Assembly (NCBI GenBank): GCA_965249005.1
Contig: CBDFLD010000014.1
Location: 298,234 to 362,233, forward strand
Source of the DNA: CBDFLD01 sp965249005
Lineage (GTDB): Bacteria > Acidobacteriota > UBA6911
Direction of reading: 5' to 3'
DNA length: 64,000 nt
Shown: positions 45,353-54,745 of the stretch, piece by piece
Layout of the letters: the number at the start of each line of letters is the position of its first letter
Numbering within the stretch: position 1 is the stretch's first letter
Made by a program: the position numbers and the translations under genes
The notes under the pieces: model-generated
Told to the model about the DNA's origin: nothing
The model's database searches: none
The model's input: the letters and a program-made list of their open reading frames with translations, nothing else

Positions 45353-46201
45353 ATGACCCCCCTACGTCAACGAATGGTCGAAGACATGAGGGTACGCAAC
45401 CTCGCCCGGAACACCCAGGTCATTTATGTGGCTCAAGTCACGCGGTTTGCCAAGTACTTCGGCAAATCCCCTGAGCTGCTGGGACCGGAGGAGGTTCGCG
45501 CCTACCAAGTATACCTCGTCAACGAGAAAGGTGTCTCCTGGAGCCTGTTCAACCAAACCGTCTGTGCATTGCGTTTTTTGTACCGAGTCACCCTCAGGAA
45601 AGATTGGGCGATCGAGCAAATTCCTTATCCGAGACAGGAAAAGAAACTCCCCGTTGCCTTGAGTCCGTCGGAAGTCACTCGCTTTTTCGAAGGCATCTCC
45701 AATATCAAACATCGGACGATTCTGATGACGGCATACGCGGGTGGGTTGCGCACGTCCGAGGTTGCCCAGCTGCGAGTCAGCGACATTGACAGTCAACGGA
45801 TGGTGATCCGGATCCGGCAGAGCAAGGGGCACAAGGACCGCTATGTGATGCTTTCGCCCAAGCTGCTGGAATTGCTGAGGGATTACTGGAAGATTGCCCG
45901 ACCGAAAGGTTGGTTGTTTCCGGGCAAGGACCGCAAACGTCCCATAGGCACCGAGATGATCCAGCGCGCCGCTCAGAAGGCCAGACGAGTCGCAGGCATC
46001 AACAAGCAGGTAACCGTTCGTATGTTGCGACACAGCTTCGCAACCCACTTGCTGGAAGCCGGTTCCAACGTCAGGATCATCCAGGTACTGCTCGGCCATC
46101 GCAGCTTGCAGACGACGACGCGCTACACCCATGTCTCGGCCAAGACGGTTTGCGCCACATCCAGCCCCTTTGATCTTCTGCCCGATTCGACCCAGTCGTA
46201 A
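45353..46201 (+). CDS. Tyrosine recombinase/integrase of the IS91-like element
   Basis: 282 residues from ATG 45353 (AAAGGAG upstream). An N-terminal SAM-like domain (MVEDMRVRNLARNTQVIYV) precedes the catalytic domain: Arg in AGGLRTSEVAQLR, the second box VRMLRHSFATHLLEAG, His in LLGHRSLQTTTRYTHVS with the nucleophile Tyr. In the second box the usual HxLR reads RMLR, so the first catalytic His is replaced by Arg; activity may be altered. Such integrases accompany some IS91-family transposases. The stop lies nine bases before the transposase start. Confidence 0.85.
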   Translation: MTPLRQRMVEDMRVRNLARNTQVIYVAQVTRFAKYFGKSPELLGPEEVRAYQVYLVNEKGVSWSLFNQTVCALRFLYRVTLRKDWAIEQIPYPRQEKKLPVALSPSEVTRFFEGISNIKHRTILMTAYAGGLRTSEVAQLRVSDIDSQRMVIRIRQSKGHKDRYVMLSPKLLELLRDYWKIARPKGWLFPGKDRKRPIGTEMIQRAAQKARRVAGINKQVTVRMLRHSFATHLLEAGSNVRIIQVLLGHRSLQTTTRYTHVSAKTVCATSSPFDLLPDSTQS

Positions 46202-46210
46202 TCGGCAGCC

Positions 46211-47431
46211 GTGTCCAGACCTTCGTTAGAGGTAGCGGACATTTTCCGCCGCCACGGCGCACGATACCGACAAGTTCATGGCCGGACTATGTCGTGTGGG
46301 CAACGACGTGTCATGCACGCCATCGAGCTCTGCCGGACAGCAGTACTGGGCGGCCATAGGGATCAGTGTAACCACTGTGGCCATCAAAGCATCTCCTATA
46401 ACTCGTGCCGCAACCGGCATTGTCCAAAATGCCAATCTCTGGCCAAAGCCAAGTGGCTCGAGGCTCGTCAAGCAGAACTACTGCCGGTCGAGTATTTTCA
46501 TATCGTCTTCACTGTGCCGGAAGCAGTCGCCTCCGTTGCCCTCCAGAACAAGAAGGTCGTCTACGGCATTCTGTTCAGAGCCGTTTCGGAGACCCTCCGC
46601 ACGATTGCTGCGGATCCGAAACACCTGGGTGCAAAGATCGGCTTCCTCGCCGTGCTTCATACCTGGGGACAAAACCTGATGCATCATCCGCACCTGCATT
46701 GCGTCGTTCCTGGCGGCGGCTTGTCCCCCGATGGCAGTTGCTGGATCTCCTGCCGTCGAGGATTCTTCCTTCCGGTCCGGATACTGTCTCGAATGTTCCG
46801 CGGGAAGTTCCTCGCCTACCTCAAGGAAGCCTTCGAGGACGGGAAATTGCAGTTCCATGGCAAGCTGGCACGCTTGGCCGAGAAGCAGAGATTCGGCGGT
46901 TTCGTCCGAGCCATGCGTAAGACCGAGTGGATCGTATACTCCAAAACACCTTTCGGCGGACCTGCGCAGGTGCTCGACTACCTAGGCCGTTACACGCACC
47001 GAGTGGCCATTTCCAACCACCGCCTGATGGAAGCCGACGAGAACAGTGTTACTTTCCGCTGGAAGGACTACCGGCGGGGAAACCGTGCCGCGTTGATGAC
47101 TCTCGATACGGGAGAGTTCATTCGCCGTTTCCTTCTGCACGTCTTGCCGCCCAGATTTACCCGGATACGACAGTACGGGTTCACTCGTTCACGCGACCGC
47201 GCTCAGAAACTGGCCAGGTGCCGGCAGTTGTTCGATCAAGCCGGCTCTATCCCCGCTCAGCAGCTGGATATCCCAGATTGGAAGTCGCGCTATGAAGCCC
47301 TGACAGGCCAGTCCGTGGATACTTGCCCTTGGTGTCATCTGGGGCGGATGGTCTGTATTGAAGTCCTTCCGTCGATCCACCGATGGCGTCAACGATCCCG
47401 ACGGGCCCCACCGACAATGGATTCCTCCTGA
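46211..47431 (+). CDS. IS91-family HUH transposase
   Basis: 406 residues from GTG 46211. An N-terminal zinc-binding region (QCNHCGHQSISYNSCRNRHCPKCQ) precedes the HUH motif in HHPHLHCVVPGGG and the catalytic tyrosine region YLGRYTHRVAISNH. This is the Y1/Y2 rolling-circle transposase class that moves single strands from an origin end and can carry neighbouring DNA. Length is normal, so the element is probably intact. Confidence 0.9.
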   Translation: MSRPSLEVADIFRRHGARYRQVHGRTMSCGQRRVMHAIELCRTAVLGGHRDQCNHCGHQSISYNSCRNRHCPKCQSLAKAKWLEARQAELLPVEYFHIVFTVPEAVASVALQNKKVVYGILFRAVSETLRTIAADPKHLGAKIGFLAVLHTWGQNLMHHPHLHCVVPGGGLSPDGSCWISCRRGFFLPVRILSRMFRGKFLAYLKEAFEDGKLQFHGKLARLAEKQRFGGFVRAMRKTEWIVYSKTPFGGPAQVLDYLGRYTHRVAISNHRLMEADENSVTFRWKDYRRGNRAALMTLDTGEFIRRFLLHVLPPRFTRIRQYGFTRSRDRAQKLARCRQLFDQAGSIPAQQLDIPDWKSRYEALTGQSVDTCPWCHLGRMVCIEVLPSIHRWRQRSRRAPPTMDSS

Positions 47432-47782
47432 GGCGCACCGATGTATCCTTCGAGACGAATGTTGCCCCAAGGTCAAGATTCAATATCCGACCTCTGTCCG
47501 CATCAAGAATTCAGACCCGCAACAACCTTGTCTTTGTCATCGAATCGCGGGTGCAGCAGTGTACTTCCAGCAGGTCGCACTCCCGTCGGCACCCTCATCT
47601 CGGCCACCATCCCCATCACCCTGCACAGAGCCGTGATAGAATCCCCATAATCTGGTAAAGCGGTTTGTCCAACAGTTTCTTTCCAGAGCCTCTCGACATC
47701 ACTCGCTAATCCCGCTCTCGGCGGGAGGCTCCGGAAAGAAACTTATTTGTTATGTCTCCTTGACAACGCGCGGTCACGGATC
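47432..47782. other. Right end of IS91-like element and repeat remnant
   Basis: About 320 bases after the transposase contain the end hairpin at 47711-47725 and the resumed repeat (TATGTCTCCTTGACAAC, 47751-47767). Short open frames here do not resemble known proteins. Confidence 0.6.
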
Positions 47783-48165
47783 GAACCAAGGTGATTCACT
47801 TTTGCCACATCACCAATTTGACGGTCAGATCTTTCCGGTGCGCGACATCTGCCGGATGGCAAGAGATAGGGGCATTCGATCGATTATCGACGGGGCCCAC
47901 GCGTTTGGCCAGTTTCCCTTCAAGTTGTCGGACCTCGGGTGCGACTACTATGGGACGAGCCTGCACAAGTGGTTGCTCGCCCCTGTGGGCACGGGATTTC
48001 TGTATGTGCGTTCCGGAGCGGATCGTCTCCACCTGGCCGCTGCAGCCGGCGCCGCCTGCAATGACCGATATTCGAAAATTCGAGGAGATCGGGACCCATC
48101 CAGCGGCCAACCACAATGCGATCGCCGAGGCGCTGGATTTTCATCAGAGCAGCCTCTCGTATCAG
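47783..48165 (+). pseudogene. Class V aminotransferase relic with two frameshifts
   Basis: Pieces in different frames join into one class V aminotransferase segment: KVIHFCHITNL, then IFPVRDICRMARDRGIRSI with DGAHAFGQFPF and the PLP-lysine segment GTSLHKWLLAPVGTGFLYV, then FEEIGTHPAANHNAIAEALDF. Frame changes fall near 47820 and 48025. The N-terminus is cut at the repeat/IS91 junction and the C-terminus at the IS256 relic. Related enzymes include cysteine desulfurase-like and isopenicillin-N-epimerase-like proteins. It cannot make a working enzyme. Confidence 0.8.
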
Positions 48166-48580
48166 TAACGTCACCTCCTCAGCTCGTCTTTGAAACCGTT
48201 CTAATCCCTTCGGAAGAAAGTTCTTGTTCCGACTCCGGGCAATCCGCAACCGTAACGTCCCAAATCGCGTCACAAAGTCTCGCTCGTAGTACCCATTGCG
48301 GTACTCTCTCTTTTTCCGCCCGCCCCTTTCATACCATCCAAAGCCACAATACCGGTCTCTCTGTCTCTGTGATTCAGTCTCGAAATACCGCTTCCACGCT
48401 AGCTTTGTCTTGTTGTACACATCTCCCCAGAAGTCCTCTCTGACCTCGTCACGGAAATGTTGGAATTGTTCGGTCATTGGTGTTAATTTCGCCATTGGGT
48501 GTAAGCTCCTTTCTGGGAGTTGGTTTTTGCCACACAGCAAAAAAACCAAACTTACACCCTCTTTCTTTTTACACAAGCGA
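48166..48580 (-). mobile_element. IS256-family element relic (transposase 5' part only)
   Basis: From ATG 48495 on the minus strand the frame reads MAKLTPMTEQFQHFRDEV and continues with YRNGYYERDFVTRFGTLRLR and FQRRAEEVTLLIREA, the N-terminal third of mutator-type IS256 transposases. At about 48165 it runs into the aminotransferase relic, so the DDE catalytic part is absent. The right edge around 48560-48580 (ACTTACACCC followed by TTTTTACAC) is probably the inverted-repeat end. Confidence 0.75.
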
Positions 48581-48699
48581 AGTTACATCACCCTGCGCCC
48601 AAGAGGAAGGGTCAGTCGGACATCGCCCTGCGAGCCCCTTCGGCCGCCACCTGGAGACACTCGTTGATGTCCGGGAGGGGGTTTCTGGGGTTCTCCTCG

Positions 48700-49479
48700 T
48701 TGGGTCCAAAGAAAAATACAAGGTGCCGTCCGTGGGACGTGCCTTTGAAATACTCGACCTGTTGTCGATGAGTAGCGTTGGGTCTCACAAAAACGCAAAT
48801 CGCGAAAGAGCTCCGAATTCCCTACAGCACGACCTTCAATCTACTGCAGACAATGGAGCAATTTGGGTACGTACGGCGCCTGGAACAGCTGGGGAGCTAT
48901 GTGCTAGGACTCAAGCTCCTCAATCTCGGCAGTCTCTTGCACCAGAACTTCGGCCTGAAGGATTCCACGGCTCCTAATCTCGAACGCCTCGTGCGCGTGA
49001 CCGGCCTTACGGCGCACCTGGCGATCCTGGAGCAGAGGGACGCCGTCTATATTCAAAAGAAGGAGCCCATGGGATACTTCAAGATCAACTCTTGGATTGG
49101 GAAAAGAAACTATGCCCACTCTTCCGCCGTAGGGAAAGCCCTGCTTTCCCGGAGTTCGCAGACCGAGTTGCGAGCACTGTGCGAGAAGGGCCTCCCCAAA
49201 AGGACGCCGAAGACCATTACCTCGTATGAAGAGCTTCGCAAGGAGCTCGCCAAGGTCCGGAAAGCAGGCTATGCCGTCGATGACGAGGAAGATGAGTTAG
49301 GGGGGCGATGCGCAGCCTCGCCCATCCTGGACGCTTTTGGGACTGTCATTGCGGCTGTGGGACTCTCCGGACTCACCGCTCAGGTGCCGAAAGAGGACTT
49401 ACCGAGACTCGGGGAGCTCGTGAAGGAGTCTGCGACCGAAATCTCCCGTCAGCAGGGGTACGTCCGAGAACCTGAGTGA
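48700..49479 (+). pseudogene. IclR-family regulator with a frameshift
   Basis: Two frames together give an IclR protein: KYKVPSVGRAFEILDLLSM in one frame and LTKTQIAKELRIPYSTTFNLL, with the rest of the winged helix and the IclR effector domain, in the next (to 49479). The shift is at the GGG near 48779-48782, where one base too many breaks SSVGLTKTQ. No ATG precedes the first segment, so the 5' end may also be lost next to the IS256 relic. The second frame alone, from TTG 48778 (233 residues), lacks the first helix of the DNA-binding domain. A sequencing error would restore it. Confidence 0.75.
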
Positions 49480-49930
49480 TTTGTGATCTAGGGTCGTACG
49501 GTTGCGCTCCCTCGCGTGGACGAGGGTCCTCGAATAAGTGTTTGCCATTTCCTCAATTCCCTGACCCCGAGATCAAGAGAACTACTCGCTGGCTGCCCAG
49601 GTCGTGAGGACCCATTTTGTTCTTGACAGAAAGTTATGGATCGGCCATCATCGCTCACACGACGAAGATGTCAGTATACTGATACCGATAACCGAATGAC
49701 GGCGTAATGACGGCCTGATGATCAGGAGGTTTCTCGCAAAAAAAACTTGACTTGTCTAAATTCTGCGCTTATTAATTGTACTATAAATTTGGAATTTTGT
49801 CTTATAATGTGAGACATGCAATCCTTGGCATCGCGAGCGTGAAAGATAGCGTGAAAGATAATGAGTGAGCTGGCGGAGAGTTGGGCTCCACTGGCAAACC
49901 TATAGTTTGATAGCAACGGAGCATATCCAA
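49480..49930. other. AT-rich upstream region of the TonB receptor
   Basis: 451 bases. The last 190 are clearly AT-rich and hold the predicted promoter at 49747-49775 and a second TATAAT at 49803. No gene is supported. Confidence 0.6.
49747..49775 (+). promoter_or_regulatory. Predicted sigma70-type promoter for the TonB receptor
   Basis: TTGACT (49747-49752), 17-base spacer, TATTAA (49770-49775), about 155 bases before the start codon at 49931. Seen by eye only; an alternative TATAAT at 49803-49808 has no good partner box. Confidence 0.4.
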
Positions 49931-52900
49931 ATGAACACGAAATCTTTTCGCTTAGGACGCATTTTCGGATGCTTGGTCTGTTTGGTCTTTCTAGCCGGAA
50001 ACCTGCAGGCACAAAAATCAGACGCCGGCAGCATTAGCGGCCGAGTTCTCGATCAATCCGGCGCAGTGGTCCCGGGAGCCGACGTGGTCGCGGCCGATTC
50101 AAGTACCGGCTTCAGTCAAGCCGCCGTCTCGGACGATATTGGCTTGTACCATTTCAGCGCCTTGCGCGTTGGCGCTTATTCGGTCTCGGCCAGCCTCGTG
50201 GGTTTCCAGACGGTGAAGCAGGACAATATCACCGTGTCTGCGGGTGCGCAGGTTAGTTTGGACTTTACCCTTTCGCCGGGCCAGATTACGGAAACTGTTG
50301 AGGTCAGGGCGACAACGCTGCGGCTTCAGACCCAAGAGAACACAGTGAAGGGAAAGATCTTCCTCGATCAGGTCGAAAACCTGCCTCTCAATAGCAGGAG
50401 CCTATTTGAGCTGGCCCTTTTGAACCCCTCGGTTTATACCTCCTTGCAGAAGAGCAACGGTGCCGGCATGCTGTACAATATGAATGGCCAGAATGCGATG
50501 GGCTATTACCTCATGCATGATGGTGTCGAGGCCGGGATCGGAGGCGACGGAACGTACTATGCCGGGAACAACTTTTTCATGTCCGTCATGAGCGTGGATG
50601 CCATCCAAGAGTACGACATTGCAACCAGTAACTACTCTGCGGATATCAAGGGCTCGAGCGGATATGTGAATATTGTTTCAAAGACCGGGACAAACGACTT
50701 CCATGGTACCGGAGTCTACTTTGGGCGCAACAGTACTCTCGGTGCCCGTAACTTTTTTGCGGCGGAAAAGGGCGACCGTACGTTGAACAATTTAGGGGGC
50801 ACGGTTACTGGTCCAATCAAGCAGGACAAAGTCTTCTTCATGGTTAGCTACGAAACGCAACAAATCCGTGATAACACGGCCATATTTGCGCAAGTTCCGA
50901 CCCAATTTTTGCGAGACAGGATGGATCCTGCCTTTTTGCAATTCGTCAAGAACACTCCCCTTCCCAACGAAGCTATCCCTGGGAACCCCGACGTAGGGAA
51001 TTTGAGGCGTAACGAGCCAATCCACCACTCGCAACATCTCGTGACTGGTCGGGTCGATATCAATTTGTCGGAGTCAAGCCGGGTTTTTGTACAGTACACC
51101 TTTAACCACGGGGAAAGAACGGGTGGGAGTTTATTTGGGGGGGAGGCTTACGAGCTCAGCCAACCTGAAAGGCACCAGACGGCTGCATTAGGCTGGACTA
51201 AGACTTTTTCGCCACACCTCGTCAATAACCTCAAGCTCGGACTCAATCGCTTTCTGCAAGGAAGAGTTAGAGGGGTAACCGACCCAGCCGATGCCCTATT
51301 GCCCGGGGTTTCGATCCCCGGGGTGACACTCTTTCAACCGAGGAACCTAAAGAAGCTTGGCAATACCCAACCCCAGCTTTCCAATAAGACCACATGGGTC
51401 AAAGGGAGACATACACTGTCGTTTGGAGGGAGTTACGTCTTCTTGCTGAGTGGCCAGAACCAATTCAATCCGTTGGGGATAAGATTTGATAGCATCGATG
51501 ATTTCGTTGCTAATACTGCGAGCTCGCTTGGCAGTAGCTTTGGGGTAGACGGAACCCAAAACGGGGAGCACCTTAGCTACCACCAGAGGGCTTTCTACAT
51601 ACAGGATGATATTCGAGTTACCCCCACCCTCACGCTAAACCTTGGGCTGCGTTACGACAACTTTGGAGTCTTTAGCGACTCACATGGAAATGCGGTGAAC
51701 GTTATCAGATTCCCTGATGACCCAATTCGGCCCCCGGGTGCGCCCCTGTATGAAACCAACCACGACTTTGGACCGCGCGTTGGGTTAGCTTGGAGGCCAT
51801 CAACCGATCGGCCTATGGTCATACGAGCTGGCTTCGGCCAGTTTTTCGGTAAACGCATCAGTGGCCAAATGGGCGACGTCCTTGCTCTCAATAGTGTCAT
51901 GCCGTTTCGTATAAACCCAACCGATTTTTCGCCCATATCCTTCCCGTTTTCGCCGGAGCTCTTGGCAGCGGGCAGGTTTGGAGCCCTAGGCCGATTTACC
52001 TTCGATCCCTTTTCAAAGGATTATTACTCCTTGCAGTGGAACCTTACGGGCGAGTACCAGTTTGGTGAAGCCACCACCCTCAGCATCGGGTATGTGGGCA
52101 ATCGCGGTGTCCACGTACCCCGCACTGCCCGGCCGAACACTTTCGATCCCCGCATAGGAAGCCGTCCGAATACGGATTTCGGTACGATCTTCGCGGTAGA
52201 AAACCAAGACAATACACACTACCATGGGCTACAAGCTTCTCTCAGACGCCGATTTTCGGACAAGTTGGCTTTTGATCTGCATTATGCTTGGGCACACTCG
52301 ACTGGTACTTCGACTGGATTTCTGGAGATCAGTGCTGCTGTAGGTTTCGATGACAACCAAATCCAGACCCACCAAAACACAAGTCTTTCTCGGGGTAATT
52401 TACCAAACGACATAAGGCATAACTTTTCAAGCAGTTTTGTCTACGACCTGCCCTATCTTTCCAATGCAAACCCGTTTGCCCAACACGTTTTAGGCGGGTG
52501 GAAAATGTCTAGTATCGTCAGAATAAATTCAGGGCTTCCCTTCAACGTTAGAACTGGAGAGAGCACCGGTGATGGGGACCGCCGACAAGTGCCAGATGTT
52601 GTACCGGGCGCTAGTCTTACGTTGTCTGGCGTATCGCCCGCCGATGGGATTGTCAACCGGGCCGCATTCACGATACCTACAAGGGTGGACCCCACCCTTC
52701 AGCTGGTGTTGGGGAACTATGGAAACAATTCTCTCAATATGCCCACCGCTTTTGCGGCTGATTGGATGCTCGGGAAGCGAATCTTCGGTGCGGAAGATTG
52801 GAATATCGACTTTCGTGCCGAGTTCTTTAATGTATTCAACCACCCCATCTTCAGCCCACCTCGATCCGGTCGTGCGGGTACCAGCTTTTTGTCTCCAAAT

Positions 52901-52966
52901 TTTGGAAAAAGCACGAGTGCCAGTCAGGAGAGACAGATCCAGTTTAGTGTTAGGTTCAGCTTCTGA
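49931..52966 (+). CDS. TonB-dependent receptor-like outer-membrane protein with carboxypeptidase regulatory-like domain
   Basis: 1011 residues from ATG 49931 (GGAG ten bases upstream). Signal peptide (IFGCLVCLVFLAGNLQAQ), then a CarboxypepD_reg-like domain (residues about 28-115: SGRVLDQSGAVVPGADV), a plug-like region with LPLNSRSLFELALLNP and SGYVNIVSKTGTNDFHG, and a long beta-barrel ending in QIQFSVRFSF with a terminal Phe. This large receptor type is expanded in Acidobacteriota, where it likely imports oligosaccharides. It has its own predicted promoter and a strong terminator at 53012, so it is a single transcription unit. Confidence 0.88.
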   Translation: MNTKSFRLGRIFGCLVCLVFLAGNLQAQKSDAGSISGRVLDQSGAVVPGADVVAADSSTGFSQAAVSDDIGLYHFSALRVGAYSVSASLVGFQTVKQDNITVSAGAQVSLDFTLSPGQITETVEVRATTLRLQTQENTVKGKIFLDQVENLPLNSRSLFELALLNPSVYTSLQKSNGAGMLYNMNGQNAMGYYLMHDGVEAGIGGDGTYYAGNNFFMSVMSVDAIQEYDIATSNYSADIKGSSGYVNIVSKTGTNDFHGTGVYFGRNSTLGARNFFAAEKGDRTLNNLGGTVTGPIKQDKVFFMVSYETQQIRDNTAIFAQVPTQFLRDRMDPAFLQFVKNTPLPNEAIPGNPDVGNLRRNEPIHHSQHLVTGRVDINLSESSRVFVQYTFNHGERTGGSLFGGEAYELSQPERHQTAALGWTKTFSPHLVNNLKLGLNRFLQGRVRGVTDPADALLPGVSIPGVTLFQPRNLKKLGNTQPQLSNKTTWVKGRHTLSFGGSYVFLLSGQNQFNPLGIRFDSIDDFVANTASSLGSSFGVDGTQNGEHLSYHQRAFYIQDDIRVTPTLTLNLGLRYDNFGVFSDSHGNAVNVIRFPDDPIRPPGAPLYETNHDFGPRVGLAWRPSTDRPMVIRAGFGQFFGKRISGQMGDVLALNSVMPFRINPTDFSPISFPFSPELLAAGRFGALGRFTFDPFSKDYYSLQWNLTGEYQFGEATTLSIGYVGNRGVHVPRTARPNTFDPRIGSRPNTDFGTIFAVENQDNTHYHGLQASLRRRFSDKLAFDLHYAWAHSTGTSTGFLEISAAVGFDDNQIQTHQNTSLSRGNLPNDIRHNFSSSFVYDLPYLSNANPFAQHVLGGWKMSSIVRINSGLPFNVRTGESTGDGDRRQVPDVVPGASLTLSGVSPADGIVNRAAFTIPTRVDPTLQLVLGNYGNNSLNMPTAFAADWMLGKRIFGAEDWNIDFRAEFFNVFNHPIFSPPRSGRAGTSFLSPNFGKSTSASQERQIQFSVRFSF

Positions 52967-53011
52967 TTCGGCTTCCCTTTGATTGGAGCTGATGCTCCAG
53001 CGCCACATCGG

Positions 53012-53053
53012 ACGGCTGGGGGGGTAAATTACTTCCCTCCCAGCCGTTTTTTT
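53012..53053 (+). terminator. Rho-independent terminator after the TonB receptor
   Basis: ACGGCTGGG and CCCAGCCGT form a strong GC-rich stem, extended by paired G and C runs, around a short AT-rich loop, followed by seven T residues (53047-53053). It begins 46 bases after the stop codon. Confidence 0.9.
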
Positions 53054-53198
53054 GTTGAGGTTGAGAACTGGGACTAGAGTTTCGACGAACCTTGCAGGCG
53101 CTGGAAGCCGCAGACACCGGCCGTGCAGCATCGGGATTCGAGTAAGACCTCTTTAAGACTTCTCAATCGGACATTTCAGACACGAGGAGAATGGACTG

Positions 53199-53334
53199 AT
53201 GCCAAAGGGTGCTCAGAGTAAACGGAAATCAAAGCCGTCACCTTTACCGCCTTACGTGGCCAATGAAAAGACTCAATTCTCATTTCTCATGAGTGAGGAC
53301 TTTCTCGAGAGGCGCAACGTCGCCTGGCGCGTAG
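53199..53334 (+). other. Possible 5' fragment of an unidentified gene
   Basis: ATG 53199 follows GAGGAGA at a normal distance and opens a Lys/Ser/Pro-rich sequence (MPKGAQSKRKSKPSPLPP) that I do not recognise. At about 53334 the sequence passes into the truncated hydrolase read on the other strand, so if this was a gene its 3' part is gone. Confidence 0.2.
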
Positions 53335-54432
53335 TTCGCCCACCACGATGGGCGGGCTCGAGACGTTCACCATGTTACGATCCCAGGCGCCGGGAGTGGT
53401 GCTCAGCCACGCCTGCCGTTTGTTCAGGTGATGCCAGGTCCAGCCGTCGCGGCTGTATACCAGCCGGACGCTCAAGGTGTTGGGCACTTCCCGGATGGTG
53501 TTGAGGAACCCCAGGTACCCCTGCCCCAGCTTCATCTGGCACATACCATAAAAGGTTTCGTCCAGATTATCGATGTCATCGTCGGGCGTGAGGATGCACT
53601 GCGGCGCGGACCAATGGACCAGATCCCGGCTGACGGCCTGAAAGATCCTGCGCTTGTTGGCGCGGGCGGCATCGCGGGGAAACGTGGGGTGAAAGAACAC
53701 GCTGTTCGTCGCTGGCCGCCGCTCGTCGTGATAGACGGCGAGGATTCCCTTATGCCGGCAGGTGCAGCGGTAGGTGCGGGAGTCCAGATCGGTGGCCACC
53801 ACATAGACATCGCCCAGCCCTTCGCCCAGGTGCCCATAGCTGGGCGTCTCCTCATTCTGTGTCCAGCTCAACCCGTCCGGCGAATAGGCCAGCGATACCA
53901 CGTGGCCACCAGGGGCGTGGTAGCCGTAGAACGTCTTGAATCGCTTCGCGGGGTCGGTTTCCAGCGGGTCTTCGAACACCGATGAGGATTCGGAGCGTTG
54001 ATACGACCCGTCGCCGAACACAATATTCGTCTTCCGGCCACCCTCCTCGAGATAATCCAATTCGGGTTTGTTCCAGCGAAGGCCATCCTCGGAGTGGGCA
54101 TACGCCAGGCGGGACGTCAGTATGGCGCCCAACGTTGGCTGCTTTCTGCCGGGGGCTGCCGCGGACGGGTCAATAATCTGCGGATCCACGTGCCAATCCT
54201 CATACCAGCATTTGAACTCACCGGTCACGCTGTCGCGGATGACGGTCCAGCCGTTCACCGTGAAATAAGGGACACTCTCCCAGGGCCGGTCCTTCTGAAT
54301 GATGGGACCTGGTTCCTTGACCGGACTGTGCACCGTCTTGGTCACATCCTGAATCTGCTCCAGGACTACGTTGTCGAAAAAGTATTGGGGCATCTGCCCG
54401 ATCAGCAGCATCGTGCTGTCCATGAAGTTCAT
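53287..54432 (-). pseudogene. Beta-propeller glycosidase-like protein, 3'-truncated
   Basis: From ATG 54432 (CAGGAGA upstream) 381 residues are open. The pattern AHSEDGLRWNKPELDY, SPDGLSWTQNEE and SRDLVHWSAPQ matches the family of the protein at 19284-21029. After PPIVVGEL the frame turns into Arg/Ser-rich sequence and stops, whereas the intact relative continues about 170 residues from the VYYGG segment. The homology thus ends near 53334, where it meets the fragment read in the opposite direction. No signal peptide is present. Confidence 0.7.
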
Positions 54433-54745
54433 GACCTAGGTCTCCTGATACGAGTCCAGCGTTTACAAGGTGCTTACCGGATCCGGGTTCCGTTGTTTCC
54501 GAGTCATCTTTACGAGTTCTTGCCGAGTCGGAGTCCGCTGATTTAACCACAGTTTTTAGAAATCTCCACGCGATTGTTATCAATCACGGGGAAATCGATG
54601 GCTCGAGGTCAGGGAAGCGATCATGACCGAAAGCGGACAGGAAAGAAGCCTGTGTTATGATGATGCGCGACTGGGACCGAATAACAACTTTGATCCGAAC
54701 CTCGTTTCACCTACACGCATTCAGAGAGGATTCCAGAATCAAGAA
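54433..54745. other. Divergent spacer
   Basis: 313 bases between the truncated hydrolase (minus) and the hydroxyacid dehydrogenase (plus). The dehydrogenase frame is open back to 54623, but those residues do not fit the family. No promoter stands out. Confidence 0.5.

Larger units (their letters stand above)
45173..47750 (+). mobile_element. IS91-like element with tyrosine integrase and HUH transposase
   Basis: About 2.58 kb, bounded by comparison with the uninterrupted repeat at 36681-36708. It contains an integrase gene and a transposase gene nine bases apart on the plus strand. Near the right end is a hairpin CCCGC-TCTCG-GCGGG (47711-47725), a plausible replication-origin-type end. The bases TTGT occur at both junctions, so the exact boundary is uncertain by four bases and a four-base target duplication is possible, although IS91 elements usually make none. 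Confidence 0.75.
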
